Source: a virus | Strand: one strand, 5' to 3' | Virus record (IMG/VR): IMGVR_UViG_3300027800_000007 | Coordinates: 1 to 45,045 of that record | Length of the DNA: 45,045 nt | Shown here: one piece after another, positions 32,161 through 39,082 of the stretch | Position numbering within the stretch: position 1 is the stretch's first letter | Layout: each line of letters opens with the position of its first letter | Position numbers and translations under genes: made by a program | Notes under the pieces: model-generated | Databases searched by the model: none | What the model was told of the DNA's origin: nothing | Seen by the model: only the letters and a program-made list of their open reading frames with translations

Positions 32161-32331
32161 ATGACCGTTAAGAAAAACATAACTTTGTCGGATAACGTTG
32201 CCCGTTGGATTGAGAGACGACTCGAAAAAGAACCATGGCGAAATGGAAATTTCTCCGGAATGGTTAATGAATTGCTTCATAAGCAGATGTCAGAATCCTC
32301 TGATTCGTTAGAAGACGAGGATAAAAAGTAA
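32161..32331 (+). CDS. Ribbon-helix-helix regulator
   Basis: 56 residues with a very G-rich ribosome site (AAGGGGGCGG). A short strand 'KKNITLSDNVARWIE' and helices '...FSGMVNELLHKQM' fit the MetJ/Arc (RHH) fold, with an acidic tail. Sitting behind parA and just before rep, under a promoter with its own palindrome, it probably works as copy-number or partition regulator (CopG/ParG type). A terminator overlaps its stop. Confidence 0.75.
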   Translation: MTVKKNITLSDNVARWIERRLEKEPWRNGNFSGMVNELLHKQMSESSDSLEDEDKK

Positions 32332-32361
32332 AAACCCCAGAATTGCAGTTCTGAGGTTTTT
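32326..32361 (+). terminator. Intrinsic terminator between RHH gene and rep
   Basis: AAAACC-C-CAGAA (32331-32342) pairs with TTCTG-A-GGTTTT (32349-32360) around TTGCAG, with an A-run before and a T-run after. It could work in both directions. It isolates rep from upstream transcripts. Confidence 0.8.
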
Positions 32362-32391
32362 GAAAAATTTCGGTTAGTAAATCCCTTTCGG

Positions 32392-32449
32392 GTATGTTCA
32401 GAACATACTCCGATAGGATCAGAATTGTCAAGAATTTTTCTTGTCGGAG
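32392..32449 (+). promoter_or_regulatory. Structured leader of rep with sequestered ribosome site
   Basis: GTATGTTC-A-GAACATAC (32392-32408) is a 17-bp perfect palindrome. Next, CTCCGA (32408-32413) pairs with TCGGAG (32444-32449), enclosing CAAGAA-TTT-TTCTTG (32429-32443). The only SD for rep, CGGAG, lies in the closing stem 7 nt before the ATG. This suggests translational control of Rep, as in plasmid copy-number systems. Confidence 0.6.
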
Positions 32450-32456
32450 CGCTTAA

Positions 32457-33176
32457 ATGGCGAAGTATGAGATTCAGAACAAGTATCTCCGCGCTACATT
32501 TGGAGATATAATAGATCACGGATTCACGTCCGTGCCTAATATGCTGCTTGCCAACGGTCACAAGATGGGGCTGTCCGACCATGCGGTATTATTCATCATC
32601 CAAGCTCTTCGGGCCTCTTACGCATCCAAAAACAAAGGCGGCATCATTGAGGACGGAGATCTCTGTATGAGTTCGAGCACTTCAACCTTATACCGCATCC
32701 GGAAAGAGCTAAAAGAACTTAAAGGCTCAGACGGTAATCCATTAATTAAAATCAAAACATTCTACGAAAAAAGTGATTCGGGAACAATATCGGGAGCCGG
32801 AACGCATTATGATTTTTCTGGACTTTTTGAGGAAGTATCAAAAAGATTTTCACCGACCGGTCAAAATGACAATTCGGTGACACCGCCGACCGGTCAAAAT
32901 GACCGAGAGCCAAGCAAAAAAAGCGAGCCCACCGGTCAAATTGACAAAGCTATGCCGGTCAAAATGACCGATATTAATATAGAATTAGATTTAAAAGATA
33001 TTATAGATAGGCAGTCTCAGGAAATAAAAACATACTTTGTATTTAATGACTGGGAATTCAGATCAGACGGTAATGCAGTTCATAAAGTTTACGGGGATAA
33101 ATATCCGGTAAGAAAATTTCCGTTTATGCTGCCTTTGGAGCTTGTTAATAAAATAGACGAATTATTCCCTGGATAA
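32457..33176 (+). CDS. Plasmid-like replication initiator with iterons in its gene
   Basis: 239 residues. The N-terminal 110 residues look like a winged-helix initiator ('NGHKMGLSDHAVLFIIQAL', 'CMSSSTSTLYRIRKELKEL'). A hydrophilic linker repeats 'PTGQND/PTGQID' and is encoded by four near-identical DNA iterons. The C-terminal part is distinct and may bind a helicase or loader. An initiator whose own gene holds the origin is the arrangement of lambda O. It would start plasmid-state replication. Its 3' end overlaps the convergent HTH gene by 15 nt. Confidence 0.75.
   Translation: MAKYEIQNKYLRATFGDIIDHGFTSVPNMLLANGHKMGLSDHAVLFIIQALRASYASKNKGGIIEDGDLCMSSSTSTLYRIRKELKELKGSDGNPLIKIKTFYEKSDSGTISGAGTHYDFSGLFEEVSKRFSPTGQNDNSVTPPTGQNDREPSKKSEPTGQIDKAMPVKMTDINIELDLKDIIDRQSQEIKTYFVFNDWEFRSDGNAVHKVYGDKYPVRKFPFMLPLELVNKIDELFPG
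32857..33015 (+). other. Putative replication origin: four iterons plus AT-rich region
   Basis: CCGGTCAAAATGAC occurs at 32857-32870, 32890-32903 and 32955-32968, and with one change (AAATT) at 32932-32945. Start-to-start spacings are 33, 42 and 23 bp, close to whole helical turns. The core GGTCA-AAA-TGAC(C) is itself a palindrome. Directly after comes an AT-rich stretch (about 32970-33015), like a DNA unwinding element. All of it is inside the rep gene. Confidence 0.7.
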
Positions 33177-33500
33177 GTCCTTCAGAGTTTTTTTGAGGGC
33201 TTTTAGTGCTTCAGCTTTTTTTTCATCGGGGAGCTTTGAGAAATTATTATAAAGATCAACAAATTCAGGAGATACGCCAGAAACATTTGCTACATCATTT
33301 TTGTGCATGAAGAGTGTGTAAGCTTTGACTCCTGCAATTTCGCAGATTTGGAAAATCATGTTTACCCATTTCGGATCACAGTTTAAACGCTGAGATAGAG
33401 TATTTTTAGGAAGTCCCATTCGACGGGCATACTCGGATCGCTTCATCGGAGATGAATCCATCAGCTCTTTTAATCTTTCTGCAATATCAATATTTTTCAT
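33162..33500 (-). CDS. HTH (Xre/Cro-like) regulator
   Basis: 112 residues on the opposite strand, convergent with rep. The N-terminal helix-turn-helix 'KRSEYARRMGLPKNTLSQRL' is of the phage repressor type, and the C-terminal part is helical ('LPDEKKAEALKALKKTLKD'). The promoter region between it and the 33648 gene has a GTTC-N9-GAAC box. Its layout resembles the repressor at 40635-40970, so the phage has two such proteins, perhaps a repressor pair like cI and cro in role. Confidence 0.85.
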   Translation of the reverse strand: MKNIDIAERLKELMDSSPMKRSEYARRMGLPKNTLSQRLNCDPKWVNMIFQICEIAGVKAYTLFMHKNDVANVSGVSPEFVDLYNNFSKLPDEKKAEALKALKKTLKDLSRE

Positions 33501-33546
33501 GTCTCTTCTTTTGTCTTATAACGAAGAAAAGTCAAGTCTAAAAAAA

Positions 33547-33610
33547 GTTCTATATTTTGGAACAATTCGCTTGACAATATAATACATACATAATATATAT
33601 GTATTATATC
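33547..33610 (+). promoter_or_regulatory. Promoter cassette 1: box, promoter, palindrome
   Basis: GTTC-N9-GAAC (33547-33563), 7 bp, TTGACA (33571-33576), 17 bp, TATATA (33594-33599). A perfect 12-bp inverted repeat ATATAATACATA/TATGTATTATAT (33577-33588/33598-33609) covers spacer and -10. The cassette at 34189 has the same parts at the same distances. The box is upstream of -35, better suited to activation or cooperative repression than to simple blocking. Confidence 0.75.
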
Positions 33611-33612
33611 AA

Positions 33613-33638
33613 AGCCGAGCGGGCTAAAAACGCAAGGG
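33613..33638 (+). promoter_or_regulatory. Pseudoknot leader, copy B
   Basis: Stem 1 AGCC (33613-33616)/GGCT (33622-33625), loop GAGCG (33617-33621). The loop's GCG pairs with CGC (33631-33633) across AAAAA. The SD AAGGG (33634-33638) is adjacent and the ATG is at 33648. Differs from copy C in stem 1 by compensatory changes while loop and tail are kept. Confidence 0.65.
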
Positions 33639-33647
33639 AAAAGAAAA

Positions 33648-33992
33648 ATGGCATACATTACATCAGAACAAGTTAAAGCAGTAAGAGAAGCAATCAAAAA
33701 AGAATTTCCAAATTACAAGTGGACAATTACTGGCAAAGACTATTCTTCTATTTATATCAGACTAATGGCGGCTGATTTTTCTGAAGAAGAAGTTTCTAAT
33801 TATGATAACATTTTTATGTATTTTGACAAGTTTCCAGAAAGACTCAAAGAGGTATTTTCTAAAGTTAAAGAAATACTTTTCAGAATAGCGCCATATCATA
33901 ATAATTCTGATAGTATGACAGACTATTTCGATTATGCTTATTTCTATTGGTTTTCTATCGGAAAATGGGATAAGCCTTATGTCCAAAAGTAA
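33648..33992 (+). CDS. LPD29-like small protein
   Basis: 114 residues with AAGGGAAAAG upstream. 'ITGKDYSSIYIRLMAADF' and the end 'MTDYFDYAYFYWFSIGKWDKPYV' match the LPD29-like domain found in polyvalent proteins and as small single genes on phages and plasmids. Such genes travel with anti-defence islands, but the biochemical role is not known. Expressed from cassette 1 through a pseudoknot leader. Confidence 0.65.
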   Translation: MAYITSEQVKAVREAIKKEFPNYKWTITGKDYSSIYIRLMAADFSEEEVSNYDNIFMYFDKFPERLKEVFSKVKEILFRIAPYHNNSDSMTDYFDYAYFYWFSIGKWDKPYVQK

Positions 33993-34000
33993 GGAACATC

Positions 34001-34018
34001 AGCCGGAGAAATCCGGCT
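34001..34018 (+). other. Intergenic GAAA-loop hairpin
   Basis: AGCCGGA (34001-34007), GAAA, TCCGGCT (34012-34018), then TTGATTATAAAT and an ACGGAGG ribosome site. Same design as 28675-28692. Weak T-run, so probably attenuation or RNA stabilisation and not a full stop. Confidence 0.6.
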
Positions 34019-34046
34019 TGATTATAAATAATAACGGAGGTAAAAT

Positions 34047-34202
34047 GTGAATGCGGTAACGTCTATTTATTGTCCGATTGAGACAATGAAACAATTTAAT
34101 CAGCTTGCGAAAGAAGAGAATATGACCAAAGGAAAGACTTTAGAAAAACTGATTGAAAGCTATAAAGAAAAAAAAGAGAAAGAAAAAAGTTCCAAAAAAT
34201 AG
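34047..34202 (+). CDS. Ribbon-helix-helix-like regulator
   Basis: 51 residues from GTG 34047, with GGAGG at 34036-34040; an ATG two bases earlier is closed by TGA. 'VTSIYCPIETMKQFNQLAK' then 'MTKGKTLEKLIESYKE' fits a short RHH protein with a basic tail. The GTTC-N9-GAAC box of promoter cassette 2 overlaps its last 14 nt. It could bind the palindromes of the two cassettes. Confidence 0.65.
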   Translation: MNAVTSIYCPIETMKQFNQLAKEENMTKGKTLEKLIESYKEKKEKEKSSKK

Positions 34203-34252
34203 AACTTATTTCTTGACAGAAAAACAATGATATAATACATATATATTATATC
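34189..34252 (+). promoter_or_regulatory. Promoter cassette 2: box, promoter, palindrome
   Basis: GTTC-N9-GAAC (34189-34205), 7 bp, TTGACA (34213-34218), 17 bp, TACATA (34236-34241), and an inverted repeat GATATAATA/TATTATATC (34229-34237/34244-34252). From the start of the box to the end of the palindrome it has exactly the 64-bp length of cassette 1. It drives the 34286 gene and probably the recombination genes. Confidence 0.75.
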
Positions 34253-34253
34253 A

Positions 34254-34279
34254 AGGTGAGCGACCTCAAAACGCAAGGG
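34254..34279 (+). promoter_or_regulatory. Pseudoknot leader, copy C
   Basis: Stem 1 AGGT (34254-34257)/ACCT (34263-34266), loop GAGCG (34258-34262). GCG (34260-34262) pairs with CGC (34272-34274) across CAAAA. SD AAGGG at 34275-34279, ATG at 34286. Geometry (4-bp and 3-bp stems, 2-nt first loop, A-rich last loop) is right for an H-type pseudoknot. Confidence 0.65.
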
Positions 34280-34285
34280 AAAAAG

Positions 34286-34621
34286 ATGAACGAATTTTGC
34301 GAAAATCACTGCATGAAATGCGAACATGGCGAACCGTGGGGAGAAGACACTTCTTTCAGTCATCATTTTGGGATTGAGAGAGGCATGGAAACCCACATCA
34401 CTTGTAATCATGATAATGGAAGCGAAGACCCAACAGGAGCTTGGGCTTGCCCTCTAATGATAGCAGCTCACGAAGTAAACGTCGCAAAAGGCGAAACAGA
34501 TTGTCCTATCACTTGCGAACATATCGGCTACTATATCGAAGAGATTATAGAAGGTGAACCTTTGACGTATTGTCATCGTCGCAAAGGTGAATGCACACAC
34601 AAATTAAAAATAGGAGCGTAA
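34286..34621 (+). CDS. Cysteine-rich protein before the recombination genes
   Basis: 111 residues from ATG 34286; a GTG 30 nt upstream lies in the pseudoknot leader and is unlikely. It has nine Cys and many His: 'CENHCMKCEHG', 'THITCNHDN', 'WACPLM', 'CPITCEHIGYYIEE', 'CHRRKGECTH'. Probably binds two or more zinc ions. No family recognised. It is 3 nt from the annealing protein gene, so it may be a partner in recombination. Confidence 0.65.
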   Translation: MNEFCENHCMKCEHGEPWGEDTSFSHHFGIERGMETHITCNHDNGSEDPTGAWACPLMIAAHEVNVAKGETDCPITCEHIGYYIEEIIEGEPLTYCHRRKGECTHKLKIGA

Positions 34622-34624
34622 AGC

Positions 34625-35431
34625 ATGAGTACGGATTTAATGACGAAAGAAAAACACGAATTAGCGCCTGTCTCAGAACAGGTACTATCAAGCTACCTTG
34701 CAACATTTACGGGGGCAAATGCCCTTCTCGAATCGGAAAGAATGCAGTTCTTGGAAATAGCCAGAGCTTATAATCTAAATCCGTTCAAAAGAGAGATATA
34801 TTGCGTAGCCTACGGGCAGGGGCAGTATCGTAAATTATCAATTATTACCGGCTATGAAGTATATCTTAAGAGAGCGGAAAGAACAGGGAAACTGGACGGA
34901 TGGAAAGCGGTTGTCGAAGGGAAGAAAGAAGAGATGAAAGCGAAAGTGATTATATTTCGCAAAGACTGGACTCACACCTTCGAGCATGAAGTACTATTTG
35001 AAGAAGTCGCTAAATATAAAGACGGCAAACTCCAAAGTATATGGGCTTCTTCTCCAACCTTCATGCTTAAGAAAGTGGCTATTGCGCAGGCTTTCAGAAT
35101 GTGTTTTCCTGATGAATTCGGCGGAATGCCTTATATCTCAGACGAGCTTCCAGACGAAATGACAAAAGGCTTCAATAGCCCATTGCCAACTTCCGGAGAA
35201 GGAACATCAAAAAATCCGGAATATATTCCGCCTGAAAATAAAACACAGCCGGAAGCAAAACCTGTTCCAGAAACACCGAAAGAAGAGCATGAAATGCTCA
35301 AAGAGGGGGAATTAATTCCGAAATGGTTTTGGAATATTCCGAAAGAGGTAAGAGCAAAATATATTCCTGAAGGATATCAGATTAAGAAGGTTGAAGATGG
35401 ATTTCGGTGCATTCCTAACGTACAACGATGA
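34625..35431 (+). CDS. bet: Single-strand annealing protein (Bet/RecT type)
   Basis: 268 residues. The region 'YNLNPFKREIYCVAYG' followed by 'KLSIITGYEVYLKRAERTGKLDGW' is diagnostic of the Redbeta (Bet) family. It anneals complementary single strands during recombination-dependent replication. The C-terminal 90 residues are Pro/Glu-rich and divergent, as usual for the SSB- or exonuclease-docking end. The exonuclease gene starts inside its 3' end, so the two are made as a pair. Confidence 0.93.
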   Translation: MSTDLMTKEKHELAPVSEQVLSSYLATFTGANALLESERMQFLEIARAYNLNPFKREIYCVAYGQGQYRKLSIITGYEVYLKRAERTGKLDGWKAVVEGKKEEMKAKVIIFRKDWTHTFEHEVLFEEVAKYKDGKLQSIWASSPTFMLKKVAIAQAFRMCFPDEFGGMPYISDELPDEMTKGFNSPLPTSGEGTSKNPEYIPPENKTQPEAKPVPETPKEEHEMLKEGELIPKWFWNIPKEVRAKYIPEGYQIKKVEDGFRCIPNVQR

Positions 35432-36002
35432 ACTTCATGAGTATAGATTTGAGGGGAGAGTGATCCCCTCGGTCACTCAGGTTCTACCGCAGAAAGACTT
35501 TTTCGTATCTGCGGAAAGATTGGAAGAATGCAGACGAGAAGGAAAGCAAAATCATGCAGACGCAGAGCTTTTCATTCTTTCGGGCGATACATTCGGAAAT
35601 GAATATGCCGAAGGCATAAAGAGATTTATGCAGAACGCCCCGAAAGAGTGGGGGAGTCTCATAGGCTCGGAAGTGCGGTTATGGTCCAAGCACAAATATG
35701 CCGGAACGGCTGACTTGCTTTTCGAGAATGCGGTTGTAGATATAAAGAGAACGTTCGGGGACAAGCAGATCCATGCTTTACAGCTTGCAGGCTATCACTT
35801 TGCAGCAGTTGAGCGTGGATTGATTAACCGGAATACGAATCATTATATTCTGACAATCAAAGATGGAAATCCGAAATGGGTCAACGTGTATCACGAACTT
35901 GCAGAGATAATGTTTCTTTCACTGGTTAAACGGTGGTGGACTAATGACGAAGCTCTGAAAGACAAGATAGACCACAGCGTAAATCAATATTTATTATTAT
36001 AG
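35397..36002 (+). CDS. PD-(D/E)XK exonuclease, partner of Bet
   Basis: 201 residues from ATG 35397, 35 nt inside the bet gene, with AAGG upstream. 'VIPSVTQVLPQKDFF' opens the fold, and the catalytic strand pair is 'AGTADLLFENAVVDIKRT' (Asp, then D-x-K). 'QLAGYHFAAVE' is the usual following helix. It would degrade one strand from double-strand ends to give Bet its substrate, as Red exonuclease does. Confidence 0.85.
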   Translation: MDFGAFLTYNDELHEYRFEGRVIPSVTQVLPQKDFFVSAERLEECRREGKQNHADAELFILSGDTFGNEYAEGIKRFMQNAPKEWGSLIGSEVRLWSKHKYAGTADLLFENAVVDIKRTFGDKQIHALQLAGYHFAAVERGLINRNTNHYILTIKDGNPKWVNVYHELAEIMFLSLVKRWWTNDEALKDKIDHSVNQYLLL

Positions 36003-36011
36003 GAGTATGAT

Positions 36012-36728
36012 ATGGACACAAGCATTGAAGTAATTAAAAAACAGGCGGAAAGCCAGATTCAGGACTACGAAGCGGAGAGCGAGATTGTTGTCGATGATCC
36101 GATGACGCTTGAATTTGCAACGGAGATCATAACTAAAGGACAATCTTACATTAAGAACATTGATGCTCTGTTTGCCGAACCGGCGAAGAAAGCCCATGAG
36201 GCTCACACGGCTATAACTAAACTTAGAGAGAGCCTGAAAAGCCCGATAATGCTTAAAATTAACGCGCTTAAATCAAAATGCAGTTTGTATCTCACAGCTG
36301 TAGAGAACAAGAGAAAAGAAGAGCAGAAAAAAGCGGACGCAGAAAGACTCAGACTTGAAGCTGAAGAAAGGACAAGACTTCAGGAAGAAGCAGATCGGTT
36401 AAAAGCGGAAGGAAAAACTGAAGAAGCCGAAGAAAAACTGATTGAAGCTGAAACCGTGCTTTCCGTTCCAGAAGTGGTAAAAGCAGAAGTGCCTAAGACT
36501 GTTAAAACTGAATTTGGAAGCGTAACAGGAAAAGCAGAACTTGTATTCTCTATAACGAATATGACTGAGTTCTTGAACGCATTATGCGCAAAAGACCTTC
36601 TTGAATTTGTTGAAATCAAGGAAGCGAAAGTTAAGCAGTATTTGAAGGTGAATAAAATCAAAGAATTCCCTGGACTCTCCATAACGGAAATCGTTCAGGG
36701 CAATTTCAGGAGCAAAGGGGTGGCGTAA
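36012..36728 (+). CDS. Coiled-coil protein of the recombination operon
   Basis: 238 residues, with AGGAG upstream. Residues 1-85 are helical, 95-150 are a highly charged Lys/Glu/Arg coiled coil, and the rest is compact ('ITNMTEFLNALCAKDLLEFVEI'). It resembles the DUF1351-like coiled-coil proteins that accompany annealing proteins in many phages, without certainty. The stop codon lies in the loop of a terminator-like hairpin. Confidence 0.6.
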   Translation: MDTSIEVIKKQAESQIQDYEAESEIVVDDPMTLEFATEIITKGQSYIKNIDALFAEPAKKAHEAHTAITKLRESLKSPIMLKINALKSKCSLYLTAVENKRKEEQKKADAERLRLEAEERTRLQEEADRLKAEGKTEEAEEKLIEAETVLSVPEVVKAEVPKTVKTEFGSVTGKAELVFSITNMTEFLNALCAKDLLEFVEIKEAKVKQYLKVNKIKEFPGLSITEIVQGNFRSKGVA

Positions 36729-36745
36729 GCCGCCCTTTTATTATT
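36718..36745 (+). terminator. Terminator or attenuator at the end of the recombination genes
   Basis: GGGTGGC (36718-36724), loop GTAA, GCCGCCC (36729-36735, one U-G), then TTTTATTATT. The stop codon of the previous gene is in the loop, so ribosomes would disrupt it: terminator strength may depend on translation. Confidence 0.7.
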
Positions 36746-36755
36746 CGGAGGCAGT

Positions 36756-36974
36756 ATGATATTAGAAGACAGCATCACTTTGTTAAACGGTGTAACAATC
36801 AAAAGAGAAAACGGCAAATTTCCATCGTATGGCAATATTTCCGATAAGGCTTGCCCTTGCGATGACTGTCCGATGAATCATATTTGTTCTGAAAATCACT
36901 GGTTGCAATGCGGATGCGATGAAATGTTTTCAGGCTTAGAAATAGAAGTTAATAAACTCGGGAGGGCTGTATGA
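36756..36974 (+). CDS. Small Cys-rich protein
   Basis: 72 residues with CGGAGG upstream. 'CPCDDCPMNHIC' and 'WLQCGCDEMF' give six Cys, likely a metal-binding site. No family recognised. It overlaps the next tiny gene by 4 nt. Confidence 0.6.
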   Translation: MILEDSITLLNGVTIKRENGKFPSYGNISDKACPCDDCPMNHICSENHWLQCGCDEMFSGLEIEVNKLGRAV

Positions 36975-37102
36975 TTATTGCTGCCATTATTCTTTCAGTA
37001 GCATTACTGGTCGGATTCATTTATGTTATAACGAAGGTCGATGATCCTGATGTTGAACTTGCAGAGACTAAAGCGGAAATGTTTAAGGGGATGGCGAAAT
37101 GA
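36971..37102 (+). CDS. Small single-span membrane peptide
   Basis: 43 residues: an N-terminal hydrophobic segment 'MIIAAIILSVALLVGFIYVI' and an acidic then basic cytosolic tail. ATG 36971 overlaps the previous stop, and its own stop overlaps the methyltransferase ATG (ATGA). A strictly coupled micro-gene; role unknown. Confidence 0.6.
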   Translation: MIIAAIILSVALLVGFIYVITKVDDPDVELAETKAEMFKGMAK

Positions 37103-38787
37103 TAGAAAACAAGACTTATTATCCGACGCCTGAAAAAATTATATGGAAGATGTGGAGTAAGATAAACTCTTCGATTGTTTCAACAATACTTGAACCATCG
37201 GCAGGGCAGGGTCATATTGCCGAATTTATCAAAAGAAGAGGCAGTCGAGAAGAAATATCATGTATTGAAATAGATCAGAATTTTCAATCTATTCTCAGAG
37301 GTAAGAAGTTCAAGGTCATCGACTCTGACTTTCTGGCATACTCAGGCTCGGACAGATTCGACCTTATTATTGCAAATCCCCCATTTAACGAGGGCGGAAC
37401 GCACCTGATGAAAGCAATTGATATCATGTATTCTGGACAGATAGTCTTTTTGCTGAATGCGGAAACGCTGAAGAATCCGTTCTGTAATGACCGGAAAGCC
37501 CTTGTTCAGAGGCTTGAAGAACTGAATGCAGATATCGAATATATCCCGGATGCTTTTGTTAATGCAGAACGTAAAACACCGGTTGAAATTGCCCTGGTGT
37601 ATATCAATATCGAAAGAGATATCGCAGATGATTTATTCAGAGATTGCACGGACAAAGCGAAAGACTATTCGGTCGAACTGGACGAAGAAAAGGAATTGAT
37701 GTCATCGAATAATATTACTTCCAGAGTCGAGATATATCAGAAAGAATTGAGTGTCGGACTCGAATTCATTCAGAATTATTTTAAGGCGTCGAGATATGTC
37801 GGGCAATACTTTGAGCTTGAAAAGAACGACTTCAGATATTGCAATACATGGAATGCGAAAGTCAATGCGGAAGTTAATCGTTTTGTTTCTGCTTTACGTA
37901 AAGATCACTGGAAGAAGATTCTCGACATGAAGGAAGTTAGCTCTCGAATGACAGAAAAGAAAGTGCAAGAATTCCATCATAAGGTCGAAGAACAGGGAGA
38001 TATGGAATTCAATGAGTCAAATATCCGCTCATTCATTATATCGCTTATCGGCAGCTATGAACAGACTATGACTGAAGCAGTTGAAGAGATATTCGACCGC
38101 TTAACAAGACGCTATTCGTGGGCGGATGAAACCGACAAGAATATTCATTATTTTAACGGATGGTCAACAAATAAGGCGTTTTACGTTAACAAGAAAGTAA
38201 TTGTTCCGGCAGGGAGCGGATACGGGGCTTCCCACCCTTTTATTGGTTATAGTGGGGATTTGAGAGTGGATAGATGGGTATTAAAAGAATTCAACGACAT
38301 CGACAAAGTGATGAACTACTTTGACGGCAGTAAACATTATGAAATACTTGATGAACCGATACCAGATGATTTCCAACACCGAAAGGAAGAATACAATAAG
38401 CAGGGCTATGATATTCTTGTTATAGATGGGAATTCGAGATGGATTAAGTACATTAATTATGTTTCAATTTTTGATGCAATAGAGAAGGCATTCAAAGAAC
38501 CATCGGCAAGGCTTTCAGAGAAAATATATTCAACTTACTTTGAAATAGTTTGCTATAAGAAGCGGACTGTTCACCTTACTTTTCGGTCTGAAGATATCCT
38601 GAGACGCTTTAATGTTTGCGCGTGTAAGCATAAGAAATGGCTTCCTGAAGATTACGGAAAGAAGAAATATTCGGATATGTCCGAGAGAGAGAAGGCGGTT
38701 GTGGCTGAATTTGAAGGAAAAGACAAGTACAGCAAGAACCTGAATCAAATCGGCTTTGCGCCGAAAAACTTTGAAATGATAGCGTGA
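37099..38787 (+). CDS. Adenine-N6 DNA methyltransferase with DUF4942
   Basis: 562 residues. The N-terminal 190 are a gamma-class-like methylase: 'ILEPSAGQGHIAEF' (motif I), 'CIEIDQN' and 'LIIANPPFNEGG' with NPPF (motif IV), typical of adenine-N6 or amino methyltransferases. The remainder fits DUF4942, a domain fused to phage and plasmid methylases. It probably protects phage DNA from restriction or marks it for regulation. No partner endonuclease is nearby. Confidence 0.9.
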   Translation: MIENKTYYPTPEKIIWKMWSKINSSIVSTILEPSAGQGHIAEFIKRRGSREEISCIEIDQNFQSILRGKKFKVIDSDFLAYSGSDRFDLIIANPPFNEGGTHLMKAIDIMYSGQIVFLLNAETLKNPFCNDRKALVQRLEELNADIEYIPDAFVNAERKTPVEIALVYINIERDIADDLFRDCTDKAKDYSVELDEEKELMSSNNITSRVEIYQKELSVGLEFIQNYFKASRYVGQYFELEKNDFRYCNTWNAKVNAEVNRFVSALRKDHWKKILDMKEVSSRMTEKKVQEFHHKVEEQGDMEFNESNIRSFIISLIGSYEQTMTEAVEEIFDRLTRRYSWADETDKNIHYFNGWSTNKAFYVNKKVIVPAGSGYGASHPFIGYSGDLRVDRWVLKEFNDIDKVMNYFDGSKHYEILDEPIPDDFQHRKEEYNKQGYDILVIDGNSRWIKYINYVSIFDAIEKAFKEPSARLSEKIYSTYFEIVCYKKRTVHLTFRSEDILRRFNVCACKHKKWLPEDYGKKKYSDMSEREKAVVAEFEGKDKYSKNLNQIGFAPKNFEMIA

Positions 38788-38791
38788 TAAT

Positions 38792-38941
38792 ATGAAATAC
38801 AAAAAGCCCGAATGCTGCAAAGTCTCAGATGATGAATGGAACGCGCCCCTCGGTTACTGTTGGGCGTTAGCATTAGCTCAAGATGAAGGTATAGAGCATG
38901 ATTGTTCTAATTGTGAACGTGTTTTAAGTTTAAGAATATAG
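38792..38941 (+). CDS. Small Cys/His protein
   Basis: 49 residues directly after the methyltransferase, 4 nt from its stop, with only a weak ribosome site. 'PECCKVSDDEWN' and 'HDCSNCERV' suggest one metal site. No family recognised; moderately likely to be real. Confidence 0.45.
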   Translation: MKYKKPECCKVSDDEWNAPLGYCWALALAQDEGIEHDCSNCERVLSLRI

Positions 38942-38960
38942 CCTCAAATTAATCGGGACA

Positions 38961-38979
38961 TTGCACGAAGAATGTGCAA
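38961..38979 (+). other. Hairpin in the 141-bp gap after the 38792 gene
   Basis: TTGCAC (38961-38966), loop of 7, GTGCAA (38974-38979). No T-run directly after, though T-rich DNA lies about 25 nt downstream (39003-39017). Perhaps a weak terminator. Confidence 0.4.
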
Positions 38980-39032
38980 GCAAACGTTATTCTCGAAACT
39001 GAATTTTTTTCTATTTTTCAGAGATTAATTTC

Positions 39033-39063
39033 TTGCGCTGTTTACTATACAGACGTATAGTAA
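39033..39063 (+). promoter_or_regulatory. Promoter overlapped by a perfect 9-bp inverted repeat
   Basis: TTGCGC (39033-39038), 17 bp, TATAGT (39056-39061). TTACTATAC-AGAC-GTATAGTAA (39042-39063) is perfectly palindromic and covers the spacer and -10: a very clear operator. It serves the 39083 gene, which lies 20 nt further on behind GGGAGG. Confidence 0.75.
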
Positions 39064-39082
39064 GACATAAGGGAGGCAAGGA

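Noticed and set aside
32857-32968. Short CRISPR array
   Set aside because: The repeats are 14 bp, spaced unevenly, inside an open reading frame, and encode a protein repeat; iterons explain them better.
33613-34279. preQ1-I riboswitches
   Set aside because: Fold and SD position are similar, but the conserved preQ1-I loop bases and ACTAA tail are missing and no queuosine gene is recognisable nearby.
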